A stretch of DNA of 64,000 nt from Selaginella moellendorffii (GCF_000143415.4 NW_003314261.1:1289674-1353673), one strand, 5' to 3'; counted from the first letter of the stretch, positions 1 through 11,400 are shown. Translations and numbers: made by a program. Notes: generated by a model not told the origin, from the sequence alone.

Positions 1-815
1 GTTCCACGTCTTCCTTTCCAGCTCATTACTTCTCCGGGTCCCTTTTTCCAGTGGGGACTTGACTTCGTCGGCCCAATCAACCCACCGAGCTCAAAAGGAC
101 AGCGTTATATCATCGTGGCGACAGACTATTTCACAAAATGGGTTGAGGCCACCCCTCTGTGATAGGCAGATCAACAGTCTATAGCAAAGTTTGTCTACGA
201 GTACATCATTTGCCGATTCGGAGTTCCTACTATTTTGATTTCCGATCGTGGCAGCGGCTTCCTTGGACAGGTGATGCAGCATCTTCTCCAGCAGCTGCAG
301 GTCAAGCACGTGAAGAGCAGCAACTATTATCCTGAGTGCAATGGCTAGGCAGAGTCTAGCAACAAGATATTGAAGACAGTCATCTCAAAGCTTGTGGAGG
401 ATCATCCGAGGCGTTGGCATGAGCACTTGGTTATGGCATTGTGGGCCTTTTGGACATCCTTCAAGACATCCATCTTTGCAACCCCATTCTTCCTTGTCTA
501 TGGGATAGAGGCCATGCTTCCAATGGAGATCCAAGTGCCATCACTCTCACTTTCACTTCGATACGTAGCAACAATGCAACTTAGCGATGAGGACAAGCTT
601 CATGCACGTGACTTGGAGGTTCTTGCCTTGGAAGAACAGTGACAATCCACATCAAAACATCTCCTTCAAGGCAAGCAGAAGATCAAGTTAGCCATTGATC
701 ACCAATGGTCTACCAAACCATTCGAGGATGGCGATCTTGTTCTACTCAAGGGGTTTATGCCGCCTTCGAAATTCTCCCCTACTTTGTCTAGTGGCACATC
801 GGAGGTGGAGCATAT
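1..815 (+). pseudogene. Ty3/gypsy pol fragment: integrase core to pol C-terminus
   Basis: Frame 1 opens inside the integrase core: a WGLDFVGPI stretch holding the first catalytic Asp, then YIIVATDYFTKWVEA. Two stops follow at about 163-168. The core continues with IICRFGVP and a degraded second-Asp motif (SDRGSGF), then YPECNG followed by a TAG where the glutamate region starts. The longest open part (370-642) carries the end of the core, ATPFFLVYGIEAMLP. After another stop the pol C-terminal region continues (DGDLVLLKG). Integrase would insert the cDNA copy into the genome, but with at least four in-frame stops this copy cannot make it. The 5' part of the element lies outside the window. The family is clear; the lineage is not resolved. 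Confidence 0.85.
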
Positions 816-2183
816 ATCCTAGTTGATGCTGATGGATGTGAGCTCTCACACGCTCACAACCACTCTCATCTCAAACGCTTCATCCGGTGAGGCGTTCCTC
901 TTCTCTTCTTTTTCTTTTCTTCCTGTCTTTCACTTTACTTTCATGACTCCTTTTCTTACTTTTAGAGGGTGTTTCTCCATTGTACCATGGCCCATGCCTT
1001 GGATTTTGTGCTCAGGCTGCATTGCCATTTGTATGGAGGTTCCTTGCTTGGCTTGGTCTATGTTTTAGGTTCTTTGGCCCTTCCCTTACCATTACTACAC
1101 CCCACACATTCCTCTCACTCATCCCATATCATCTACACTCACAGTTCCATCAGCAATCACTTCCAGCAGCGTTTCCTGCACTTATCTCTAGATGCCCATC
1201 TTGCATCTTTCATTCCTTCACCATCATTCACATCTCCGCTTGAGGTCATATTTACACCATACCATGGATACACATACATGCACCAGCAGCAAAAGACACC
1301 ACCTCATTTGGACTCACCGTTTCCAAGATATCCTTATGACCATTTGCCAACGACGCACTAGCATTTTTGGAGTGACTTTCTTCTAACCAGGTGAGCCTGT
1401 TCACTCAAGGCACCTAGGTGGATCTTTAGGCGAGGCTATAGAAGTCGAAGCCACTTTCTTCTACTCTAGCACTCAGTGGACACATACCACCTCTCTTTAC
1501 CGGCAACACAGTGACTATACTATCCTTTTCAGATGCTAACTTCTTCAGTCCGACACATTAGACTAGCCACCTTCTCAGAGTGCCACCACCATCTTGGCGC
1601 TCCACCATATCACTCCATCATATCAGTGCTGGAGTAGGTGCATAAGTAGGAGTGAGAGCATGTGGTTACCGGTTACAGGTCCCTAGTTGCTGATTACTAG
1701 TTACTGGTTACCGGTTACCAGTTACTCCGAGTGGTCAGCACTTACACTATAGGCCAACGGTTATCAATGGCTACCTTTTCAGAGTGCCACCATCATCTCG
1801 GTGCTCCACCATATCACTCCATCTTTTATCATTTTCACACTTACCACCCTTGGGTAATGCATCCCCTCTTCTACCTCTCTTTCTTTCTAAAATTCGGCCA
1901 ATCCTTAGAGCATACTGGAAGTCATCAAGAGGTTGCATTTGCATATTACACTTTCCTAAGTCAAAATCTATATACAGGTTAAGTTCTTTGGGTACTTACT
2001 CTTTTTCCCCTATTTTTCTCCTTTTTTCACAATTTTTCTGCACTTTTCTTTAACTTCAAGGTCCAGTTTAACTACAGGGTTTCCCACTAGGTTTTCCTCC
2101 TTGTCTCCAAATTTCACACCTACCTCTTTTCTTTCTTTTCCACTTTGTTTTCTACAGTTTTTACTATCTCACACAGCTACCAG
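816..2183. other. No gene seen; pyrimidine-rich, probably 3' end or LTR of the preceding gypsy element
   Basis: Open frames here are Ser/His/Pro/Leu-rich products of a C/T-rich strand and resemble nothing I recognise. Position directly after the pol C-terminus suggests 3' untranslated or LTR sequence, but I could not find a matching second LTR. A short direct repeat inside it is listed separately. Confidence 0.4.
1565..1823 (+). repeat. Direct repeat of about 54 bp, two copies
   Basis: The unit at about 1565-1619 recurs at about 1769-1823 with few changes; both contain CAGAGTGCCACCA and CTCCACCATATCACTCCATC. Between them is a short run of GGTTACCGGTTAC-like repeats (about 1665-1725). Confidence 0.7.
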
Positions 2184-2193
2184 CACTTGGCAT
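2184..2193 (+). repeat. CACTTGGCAT, candidate target-site duplication (left)
   Basis: This 10-mer lies directly outside the left inverted arm. The same 10-mer in the same orientation lies directly outside the right arm at 53666-53675. MULE elements usually duplicate 9-11 bp. A chance match at both edges is unlikely, but the two flanking sequences are not obviously halves of one locus. Confidence 0.5.
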
Positions 2194-2585
2194 TAGGGGG
2201 ATGGTCCAAAGTTGAGTTGAGCTCAATTCAGCTCAAGTCAATGCTAGTCAACATAGACAACCATAAGTCTTATAAGGAAATATTAAGTCAGAAAAATGTT
2301 ATTCTTTGGTGAACTTGAAATTTATGAATTTAAGTATCAATGGTTTAGAGAGATTTCTATTTTTGAATCTTTCTAATGTAGTTTATACAATTTCTAGAAT
2401 TAGAAGTTCGTCTGAGCCCATAGAAATTTTTGGGCTTTATTGGTCCCAAATAAAATGGGAATATTGAGAATGAACCTAAAATTTCTATTGTACATTTCAA
2501 CATTTTAACATTTTAACAATTGACCAGAAATATATAAATAATTCGAAACACTGATTCACTCATTCAATCTTTAGGGTTTACAGAG

Positions 2586-2771
2586 ATGGGAAGCAAGGAA
2601 GACAAAAAATCTGTAAATAGTTCTAGCATACAGAAATGTGAGAATATTAATTTTGTTTCACTACCACAATCTCCATATTACATGCCTAGTCTTTATTACC
2701 CATCCAGGAATGTGGAGACCACTATCACTATTGATAAAAATGCTCCTGTTACTTCCGAAACAACAATCTAG
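2586..2771 (+). CDS. Small uncharacterised gene of the arm block, copy 1
   Basis: A 61-residue frame begins MGSKEDKK at the first ATG after a TATATAAATAA-like stretch at about 2530. It is Ser/Thr-rich with a Tyr/Pro-rich middle (SPYYMPSLYYPS) and no domain I recognise. The right arm holds the same gene at 53060-53260, 66 residues, reading four residues further (QSKRK); here that Gln codon is TAG. The first 55 or so residues match with mostly single changes, and the frame is kept in both copies, which suggests a real peptide or the first exon of a longer gene. It points inward, opposite to the methyltransferase gene. Function unknown. Confidence 0.45.
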   Translation: MGSKEDKKSVNSSSIQKCENINFVSLPQSPYYMPSLYYPSRNVETTITIDKNAPVTSETTI

Positions 2772-3273
2772 AGCAAGAGAAAAGAAGAAATGGACAGCAT
2801 AACGGAAAGCACTAATAAATCCACTCTATAAACCTTTCAATGGCTTTTGTAATCCACTAAAATATTATAAAAAAAATGTAAGTTTTTTATATATATCTTA
2901 TTCCTTTTGATATGTTTTGTCTTTGCAAAGATATATGATGTGGACAAATCAAAGAATTAAATCTATATATGATTTTGGGATTGAAAGGTAATCTTGCAAA
3001 AAGGCATACTCACGTGCCTGTGTATATTCGCTATTATTATATATGGCAGGCCAACTATATAAAATAAGGCTACATATTAATTATATGCTAGTTTTTAGCT
3101 TCTGAAACCCTATAGCCACTTGTCTCTCATAGTAGGTTGTAATTACTAAGACTAACAATTATCATTCAATATAGTGTCATATCATAATAAAACATCATTC
3201 CCGAGATTGAAATATAGTATATTAATGAGAGAATTCTTATTGCTAGGAAGTTTAATTCTTCTTGTGTGTTGCA
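2772..3273. other. AT-rich spacer between small arm genes
   Basis: No gene seen. The segment is AT-rich, with TATATATC-type stretches, and is conserved in the right arm (about 52570-53055). That fits promoter or untranslated sequence of the flanking small genes. Confidence 0.4.
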
Positions 3274-3828
3274 ATGGTTAGGAAGAAGTTTACTTTTGGT
3301 CCCGAAGGCCTCTCATATGAGTCTCCACCTCCATCTCCAATCTCAACCAATAATCCACTTTCACCTCTACACAACAATCCTCCTCTTCATTTTGAGGGCT
3401 GTTGTAAGGCTCTTCCATTTGCGACCTCGAATGCAACTGAACAAGAACTCCTTCCTTATGATGTTGTTAAAAAAGTTGGATTGCCTCCAATGCTTCAAGA
3501 GTGATGTCAATATTTTCTTCAAGATCTTGCTCCAAATATGGCAGGGGAGCTTAATGTAGATACATATTATCTTCAGTGTCCTATATGCAACTTTTATTTA
3601 AACAAAACAGATGGTTGCATGGGTTTGGTAAATTTTATTGAGCATTGTCGCAAATGTCCAAGCACGGGTTTGGAAGGTGTGCACGTGTGGATGTATAAGA
3701 AAATCAAGAAAAAATTAAAAACACACAACTATTATGATTTCATGTTAGAGAACAATATTCCATTGGTGAACACTATATCAATAAGTGTTGAATATAGAAT
3801 ATTTAAGCCACCCTTTATTGTAATGTGA
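3274..3828 (+). pseudogene. Small arm gene with possible zinc-binding motif, copy 1
   Basis: The 185-codon frame starts at ATG 3274 (MVRKKFTFGPEGLSYES). It has a Pro/Ser-rich N-terminus (SYESPPPSPIST), then a conserved block around GLPPMLQE and FLQDLAP, then a Cys/His cluster: CPIC, 21 residues later HCRKCP. That spacing could hold a zinc ion. A basic tail follows (YKKIKKKLKTH). One in-frame TGA lies at 3502-3504, just before CQYFLQD. The right-arm copy (52012-52566) has the same length, reads through that position, and has a different stop. So the ancestor was open along its whole length. It is paralogous to the next gene. No known family recognised. Confidence 0.55.
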
Positions 3829-4086
3829 AAGTCATACATAGTTTTTTCAAAAGTTTAATTCTTTATGAGTAAAGTGGAGAATCTTATATTTTCGAGAATG
3901 ATAGTATTCTAGCATGTATGAAGATATTATTATATATACAAGTGGTTCTGACACTATTATAATTCTGAAGTCCCATTTTTAAGACTGACAATTTAAACTT
4001 TCAAGAACCCTTAGATCTTTTCTTAGTATAAATACCAACAAGGGATGCTTTCAACATTGAAATTTCAGTTTGTTTAGAGTGTAGGA
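3829..4086. other. AT-rich spacer
   Basis: No gene seen. Contains AGTATAAATAC at about 4025-4035, a plausible TATA element about 55 bases before the next ATG; the right arm keeps the same sequence in reverse near 51812. Confidence 0.35.
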
Positions 4087-4480
4087 ATGGCTAGGGAAAA
4101 TGCTATTGTTACTCGCACTTGGCCCCCATGCATTTCATATGAGTCTCCACCTCCGTCTCTAACTTCTACCAACATTCCACCCTTCCCTCCATACATGAAT
4201 CGTTGTGAGGCTTTTTCTTTTGTAGCCCCAAGTGGGACGGAACAAGGGATCCCTTTTCCAGATAATGTTTTAGATGTTGCTCCTAAAGAGGGATTGCCTC
4301 ATGTGCTTCAAGAGGGATGCCAGATGTTTCTTCAAGATCTTGCTCCCGATAGGGTGGAAACTTTTGAAAGAAGGAACCCATATTATCTCTAGGGTCCCAT
4401 CGGCTACTTTTATTTAGATAAAATGGAAGGCTGTATGGGTCTAGAAACTACATCCCCAAGGGCGGAATAGGGTATTTTTG
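4087..4480 (+). pseudogene. Paralogue of the preceding small gene, copy 1
   Basis: From ATG 4087 (MARENAIVTRTWPPC) the frame is open to TAG at 4390-4392, 101 residues. It repeats the layout of its neighbour: SYESPPPSLTSTN, Pro-rich stretch, EAFSFVA, GTEQ, GLPHVLQEGCQMFLQDLAP. Beyond the stop the frame recovers YFYLDKMEGCMGL, matching NFYLNKTDGCMGL in the neighbour, so the stop truncates a longer gene. The first Cys pair of the neighbour's motif is lost here. The two genes look like a tandem duplication made before the whole block was copied, because the right arm also has both. Confidence 0.5.
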
Positions 4481-4537
4481 GGCCATCCTCCGGAAAATTC
4501 CAGCCCCTAATAATTCTTCCCCTAGGATATTATTTAT

Positions 4538-4555
4538 CCCCCCCCCCCCCCCCCC
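4538..4555 (+). repeat. Poly-C tract of 18
   Basis: Eighteen consecutive Cs. The right arm has the complementary run of 19 Gs at 51214-51232 in the equivalent place. Confidence 0.95.
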
Positions 4556-4627
4556 TCGCCTTTTTCTTATTAACAAAATTGTATTACCTATAGATAATAA
4601 ACTGATAATACTAGTAATTATGAAATT

Positions 4628-4760
4628 TGACAGACTGACACTGTAACTTTGTCATCTCTAACACTGACACTGTGTCTGTCACTGACACTATCACTGTCGC
4701 TATCTGCTGCACTGACACTGTCAGTGTCACAATCATTATCACATTGACATGTGACACATC
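4628..4760 (+). repeat. Degenerate TGACAC/CACTGT microsatellite
   Basis: About 130 bases of variants of CTGACACTGTCACTGACAC. The same feature, shorter, is in the right arm at about 51045-51140. No gene in 4480-4930. Confidence 0.85.
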
Positions 4761-4929
4761 TTTCTCATTGCAAGTGGATGCATTCAATTGTCTTTTAATG
4801 TATCATTAATAAATAGATTTTTCATACCACTCCTCAATTTACACATTGCATATGATGTGCCATGCATACCTAGGAAGACTTCTAGAAAACTAAATATATA
4901 TTATTTATAAGTTTTTAAAACATCATAAA

Positions 4930-7900
4930 TTACCTCCTAGAAGCAACTGATAGAGAAAGACAAAAACCTCGAAGACGGCGTTTGAAGAACTCATATTCTT
5001 CAATCGCAAACACTGATCTACCAGAGTCACGTGCTGCTTCAACCATTGAACCGCTACCTACTGTGCAATCGATGACAACACCCCTAGTTGGGCAATAAAG
5101 CTCAAGTAGGACATGCATTGCCAATGGAGATCAGAACCGATACCCAAACAATGTGTTGCGGATGTCGTCGTCTATGAGATTTGGTATGATGTTAGTAAAG
5201 CTATCATACCCTGGCAAAACCCTTGCAGCACGCTCGCTATCATGAAAACCGTCATTTTCTTTTCTGTAGAACACATGGTAGGTCCACATTATAACATGAA
5301 TAATAAAACTTTAGAGACAACCAAAACAAAAAATGATTTCTTACCTTCTCTAGCATGCTTAGGACACCTTTGGTCTCGACCCCAACACTATCCATGATGC
5401 ATCCAAAAGAGAACCTCTTGAAGTTGACTCAACTTGCATACCTCATAAGGCAAGACATCCAATGGGTCATTCGGGAGAATGAAGGCAACTTGATCGGTTG
5501 TGTGAAAGAGAATTGTTGCCAAAAGGAATGCATCCTTCAAGTAGTCTTTAGTCAGGTTGTTCCAGCTTGGGACATCACCATTAGCATCTGGAAGACCATT
5601 TGGCATGTCAAAGAGCATGAAGTTTGTGCTCTTGAGCGGTTGCCTATGGATCTTTTGACAAAAGCGCTCCCACTTTTTCCGGATAGCCATATTCTCAACA
5701 TCCTCCTCAAAAGATGCCATCAATGAAATATAGGAGCCAATAAAGATCCCAACTTCACCACGGAATGCCACTAGAGATACAGGGCGAATCTAGGGGGAGA
5801 AGACAAAGATAAGATGTGAACTTAAGAAAAATTTACATACCGTCATGTGGCGTGTGGTAGATGTAAGTTCCTCCAAGTCCTCTTCTCGAGCATCAAGATG
5901 AGCTGGAATGAAGTTACTCCCGATAGTTTTTGCTGCAACCATTTTGAGGAACTAGGAAAAGGAGAGAATTAAAAGAAATATACCTCGAGAAGTTCCTCGG
6001 TTACGGGGACGTCTTGGACGATCATCATCACTGTTGACTAATTCCTCCAGATGTGGATTTGCACGCTGTCATCGAGGTAGAACTTCTTGGACGTTCTGGT
6101 TCTCTTGCTCGACTTCGTCTCGAAGAATCTTGTTCTCACCGCCATCTTCACTTTGCTCGCCATTGGCACCAACAGGGTCGACATTCTCATGGCCATCATC
6201 TTCGTCATCATTGTTGCCTCTTGCAGCCTCATGGTGGGTTGGTTCATAATCTAGCATCTCCAATTCCCAAGAACAAGCGCGCTTTATTGCTGCTGGAAAC
6301 TTCATTGTTGTGGGGTACATGCCTCCATCTCTCACACCATGCCTCAGGAGGCATGTGCATACCGGTGTTTCGAGAGGAACGCCTCTATATTGGAGATACC
6401 TATAATAAAATATAAACAATTGAGCATAGTTGAGAAATTGTATGTTATCTGAAAGCCGCTCGAAGCATGAAGTAAGGTTGGCCAAGTTGTTTATCAAATA
6501 GAGTTGTGCTTGTGGCCTTTTTTGGCAGCCAGTCCTCTCCGAGTTTTGTAAGCTCAATGGTGACGAAGTCCTTAAATGGAAGTTGCTCAAGATCATCCCC
6601 TATGAAAGGCGCTAGAAACATCTCCCCTTCATATACAGTTTGTGAAATGTAGACGGTCCTCCTTATCACAGTTTCCATTATATTGTCCAAACTTTTTTCT
6701 CCTTCCGTAAGTCTGCTATTGAGGTTGTTTAGAATGTGTATCTGTTCCTCATATGTAAGCTTTGACTTTGAGATGTTGTAAATAATTTCATCTGGAGTCT
6801 TGCCCACTAAAAAATAACTTTTGTGAGAACCTTCATGTAAACACAAACAATACTTACTTTCATAACAAGCAATCTCTGTTATAATATCGAACCACTCTTT
6901 GGGTGTCGAGGGTCAGCCACACTAAGTAATTTCTTTACCTTTGTCTTCTTTGTGTTGTTGATTTTCTTGTCAATTGCAGCTAAATGCTCTAAGAGTTCTT
7001 GATCATTTTCAGCTCGATGTGACTGTGCATATGCATCTTTCTTAACCTTCACTAATGGCTGAAGACAACACAAACATTCTATGATAAGAAGTATACTTGA
7101 AAGAACATACCTTACTCCACACAGCTGTCATAAAAGCCACTGGATTCTTGTACCATCTATTGGCATCCTGATGACCTCGTTGATGGCGAATAAGTGATGC
7201 TAAATCATCACCATAGTGGCTGCGGACTGCATCCTCGTCGAGATTGGCAAGAAACCAGATCTGCTCAATATCATGTACTAGGCTTTGTTTCTGCACTGCA
7301 AAACACAAATTGTTAAAAGTGATTGAAGAGGGAGAGGTACTTATGCATTAATTTTGTGGCAAGCTATCACAAGCCTTGCCACATCTAGAGATCCTCTCGC
7401 GTGTACATGTCCAACTGGAACATTGATGTGATAGACAGGATCGTCTTAGAAGCATTCTCGGATGCACTTCATCCACATGCACTAGTGATGATTCCCATCG
7501 ATAATGTAGAACATTTTCCCCACAAATTGTTGAGTCTCAGGATGGCTCATAAGCTTGATGTCAAATTCACGGGACTTCATTTTCCAAATGTCATCCCAAT
7601 CCCTCTCGATTTCCGGTGACACTGAGAGGGTATTTGTCATTCCTAGCTTGAAGACCGAAACAAGGAACATACCTATGTTTGTCCCAAGGCCATTCTGTTT
7701 GTACAGACTATAGATGTCCATGTTGACGAAGTGCGGTGAAGCAGACCGAACGATGCTTGTCTGAGTGAATCGACATAGTGGGATTTCTCGGATTATGTGC
7801 CCCGAGCCTTCCCACTTGAGAGACTCTAGAGTCGTGTGAATGGCCTTCTCTTTAGTTCTCAAAATTGTCTCTTGGAAGCGCTTGTCGACAATGTGTTCAG

Positions 7901-8441
7901 GTAGCTCCACTTTTCTTTCAGCTTCAGCTACACCTCCAGTAACACCATTATCAGATCTAGCCCCCGACTCGGGCCCAACACCGCCATCAAGCGCACTTGG
8001 GCACTGCTCCATTTCTGCCATATTTTGTGAATATGTTAAGAGTAGTGGCATTTGTGGTTGTGGCAGCAATGGTAGTGATGACAATGGTTGCACTGGTGGT
8101 GGTGATGATGGTGGCGGTGGTGGTGGTAATGGTGGTGATGATGGTGGTGGTGGTAATGGTGGTGATGACGGTGGTGGTAATGGTGGTGATGAAGGTAACG
8201 GTGGCGGTGGTGGTAATGGTGGTGGAGGTGGTGGCGGTGGTAATGGTGGTGGTGGCATCGATGGCGGTGGTGGGGGTGGTGGGGGTGCATGTGGACTGAA
8301 GCTATCTGGTTGAGAAGACAGTAGAGTTGTCGCTGTGGAAATCTTTATCTGAAGGTCAACTTGATTGTCATCCTGGATCTCATCTTCCTCATGTCTTCTC
8401 TTTGATCCAATATCCCTCTCCTTTTGTAGTTGCTTCCATTT
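4930..8441 (-). pseudogene. ParB/Srx-like domain plus beta-class DNA methyltransferase, left copy
   Basis: Multi-exon gene read right to left. The first surviving exon (8441 to about 7347) opens after a TTTTCAG acceptor and has a basic/acidic start (GSKRRHEEDEIQ), a long polyproline segment and then a ParB/sulfiredoxin-like region: IREIPLCRF and MFYIIDGNHH, close to the family's DGNHR motif. Further exons lie at about 7290-7111, 7058-6939, 6842-6470, 6400-6000, 5955-5841 and 5807-5340. The 5807-5340 exon has KSTNFMLFDMPNG then GQ/DQVAFILP, as around motif IV (DPPY). The last (about 5230-4930) has VVIDCTVGSGSM and FAIEEYEFFKRRL, as motif I. The order IV then I is that of beta-class N4-cytosine/N6-adenine methyltransferases. 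Lesions: DGNHR reads DGNHH-stop, further stops near 7430, 6080 and 5145, a non-GT donor near 7346, and loss of upstream exons to a gypsy insertion. Domain calls rest on motifs, not on a search. Confidence 0.6.
8085..8290 (+). repeat. GGT-rich coding microsatellite
   Basis: About 200 bases of GGTGGTGATGGTGGTAATGG-like repeats. Read on the minus strand in the methyltransferase gene frame it is the polyproline segment (PPPPLPP, SSPPLPPP). The Gly-, Val- and His-rich frames seen in the other directions are shadows. Confidence 0.85.
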
Positions 8442-8462
8442 CTGAAAATAAAGAAAAACTCA

Positions 8463-11400
8463 TTATAAATTATAAATGCATAAGAAGAGGGGAACAGGGC
8501 ATGGTCTCGGTGCAGGCGCCGGTTTGCCAGCGAACCGGGCCACCCCCAAGCAAAACATGGCAAAGTAAAGACTTAGCTTGGTTCCACTGTGTTGGCTATT
8601 GTTGTAAGCAAATTGCACCAACGGAAGATATAGATCCCATTGTCCTTGCCTTTGACCAATGCTACAATGTAGCATATCCTCCACCATCTGATTCATACGC
8701 TCGGTTTGCCCATCCGCCTGAAGATGATCTTCACTCGAGAGTTTCAAAGTCACATGCATAGCCTTTGCAAAGCTTTTCCAAAATCCATTAGTGAACTTTG
8801 AATCTCGATCACTAATTATGTCCTCTAGCAAACCAAAATCAGGAAAACCTTTTCTAAGTAAACCGCAGTCAAGTCTGAGGCAATGATAGTCTTCCGAAGA
8901 GCCAACAACTGCACATACTTCGTCAACCGATCCATTATGACCATACTTGCTCCTTTTGCCTCTGTGTTCGTGGCAAACAAGTGATGAAGTCCATAGAGAT
9001 ACTACACCAACGACTCTGAGGAATAGGTAAAGGTTGCAAAAGTCCCCCCGGCTTCTCCTGTGGCACCTTAACCTGTTGACAAAGCTTGCATGATTTACAA
9101 TACTTGAGGATATCAGCCTTCATATTCCTCCAATAAAAATTGAGTTTAATCAAGTCATATGTTTTCTTCCCCTCAAAGTGACCGGACTCTTGACAATCAT
9201 GATAGTGGAAAAAAACTTAAGTAATTAACGCATCCATCCATGGCAAATATACACGGCCATTGTAGTAGAGAATCTCATCCACCAATGAGAAAGGGGCTTC
9301 CATCTAGTCTCGCAAAGAGGCCACCTCAGCATCCTGAGCTTGAGCATGCCCAACCAACTGCCCAAACTCACTGACCACCTTACTCAAATGATGACAAAAT
9401 CATGTTTGTAACGTTGTCATATGACGAATATGAGATAAAGCATCTACCACCACATTTGATTTTCCCGGACGATGCTCAATAGGAAACTCCCCAAACTCCA
9501 TGAGTTTGACCATCCAACAAGCTTGTGTAGTGTTCAACTCCTTCTGTGTGAAAAGATACACAAGTGGTTTATGATCTATCAACACCATGAACACTACACC
9601 ATAAGATAGTGCCACCACATTCGCAAAGCATGAACAATAAAGAGTAACTCTTGCTCATATGTGGAATAGTGTTGCTCTGTGAAATTCAAAGTTCGACTCT
9701 TATATGCAATAGGCTGTCCCTCTTGCATGAGAACTCCTCCCAGGGCATAACCACTCGCATCACATGTCACCTCATAAGGTTTTGATGAATCAGCAATACG
9801 AAGCACTAGAGTCTTGCTCAACAATCGTTTTAGCGCCACAAAACTCTCCTCTTGTGGCTTCTTCCACTCGAATGGCATATTCTTGCATAACAACCGTGTC
9901 AAAGGAATAGCCACCTTTGCAAACTTATGCTGGAAACGTCGGTAGTAACTACCAAGAAAACTACGCAACTTAGCCACTATAATCGGTGTAGGCTAGTTTT
10001 CCACCACAACCACCTTCCGTGGATCTGTCTTGACACACTTAGATGTCACAATATGGCCTAGATATTCCACCTCCGACTTTGCATATTCACATTTGCTCTT
10101 TTTCACATAAAGTTTGTTGTCTCGGAGTAACAAAAGAACCTTGCGTAAATGCACCTTATGCTCCTCCATCTTGCTAAAAAAAAGAATATCATCCAAGAAA
10201 ATCTCAAGAAACTCATGAAGATAACACCCAAAAACCTCTGTCATCAACCGAGTAAATGTGGCTGGTGCATTCGTCAAACAAAATGGCATAACTGTAAACT
10301 CAAAATGTCCAAAGCTTGTGTTGAATGCCGTCTTAGAGATAGATCATCATGCATCGTTAAGTACATCCCATACTACTGCTTCTCCCCCAAGTCACAAACA
10401 AACAGTAAGTAACTCGAAAGTGCTTTTCCATTACAACAAGCCCGCTTCAAAGATGTAGCAGAGAGCATAACAACTGGTGGTTGAACACCCTTGCCAAACT
10501 ACACATCTTTAACGCCACCATACTCCAGCGAGATACACTTAATACTCCACTTTATCTCTGGATCCACCTTCACTAACCATAGCATCCCAAGAATGAGATC
10601 CACACGATGGATATCCACGAGTCTCAGATAAAAAGTCACCAGAAGTGTGGTTTTGCCAACCAACACTTCCAGCCCCTCGACACAAGCATCAAAATATTGA
10701 GTAGAGGTAGTTGCACCTTCCACTGTGTATGGAAGAACTCCGCATGTGACCAGGCCATGCTCCACAACAAAATTTGCCGAAACAAAGTTGTCATCGCTCC
10801 CACTATTCAGTAAAATCCGCACTAGATCACCACGGAACATGCCCTCTAGCATTAAAGCTGATTTACACGTATCCTCGAGCTCTATTTTGTTCCACACACA
10901 GTTGAGTTGATGAGGAACGATCGAAAGTCTCTTCCTCCGATTGGAATGGTCGTTCTCATCATCCTCACGCTGCAAAGTTTGCAACTTTTTAGTATTTGAC
11001 TTACCGTGAGAAGAAGATTTGCCATTCTTCTTGTCCCGCTGCTTGTTCTTTAATTGCGGACAATCAGCCTTGTAGTGTCCAAGTTTGCCGCAATGATAAC
11101 AACCTTGTCTATAATTCTTCATAAAGAACTTCTGCTTCTTAGACACCTTTGCATCTGAAGTAGTCACCACCGACTTCAACTTGTGATGTTTGTTCCCATC
11201 CTTGTGTCCACGGCGATCATCACATCAAGTCTCGATAGAAGGACTCCGCGAACGCTTGCGAGACTTGTGCTTGTCATTGTCAAGTTGATGAACCGCATCA
11301 AAGAGCTTCTCCAAACTCTTTGTAAGTTGAGAATGACGCAAGTGTTGCCCATTCTCTCACTATGTAGGCCATCAATGAAGTAGGACTTGTTTTGATCTGG

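Larger units (their letters stand above)
2194..8460. repeat. Left arm of a long inverted repeat (MULE-associated gene block)
   Basis: From GGGGGATGGTCCAAAG inward, this segment matches the reverse complement of 53665 down to 44658 over many kilobases: the three small genes, the poly-C tract, the TGACAC-like repeat, and the exons and introns of the ParB/methyltransferase gene all correspond. The arms differ by scattered substitutions and small indels. The left arm also keeps the 5' part of the methyltransferase gene (7190-8441) that the right arm has lost. It ends where a gypsy element begins near 8460. Confidence 0.85.

Noticed and set aside
823-2053. Several overlapping plus-strand frames of 64-130 codons
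   Set aside because: Composition follows a C/T-rich strand (Ser, His, Pro, Leu, Phe); no family resemblance and no constraint visible.
7840-8313. Gly-, Val- and His-rich frames opposite the polyproline exon
   Set aside because: Shadows of the GGT microsatellite; the minus-strand frame continues into the ParB-like region.
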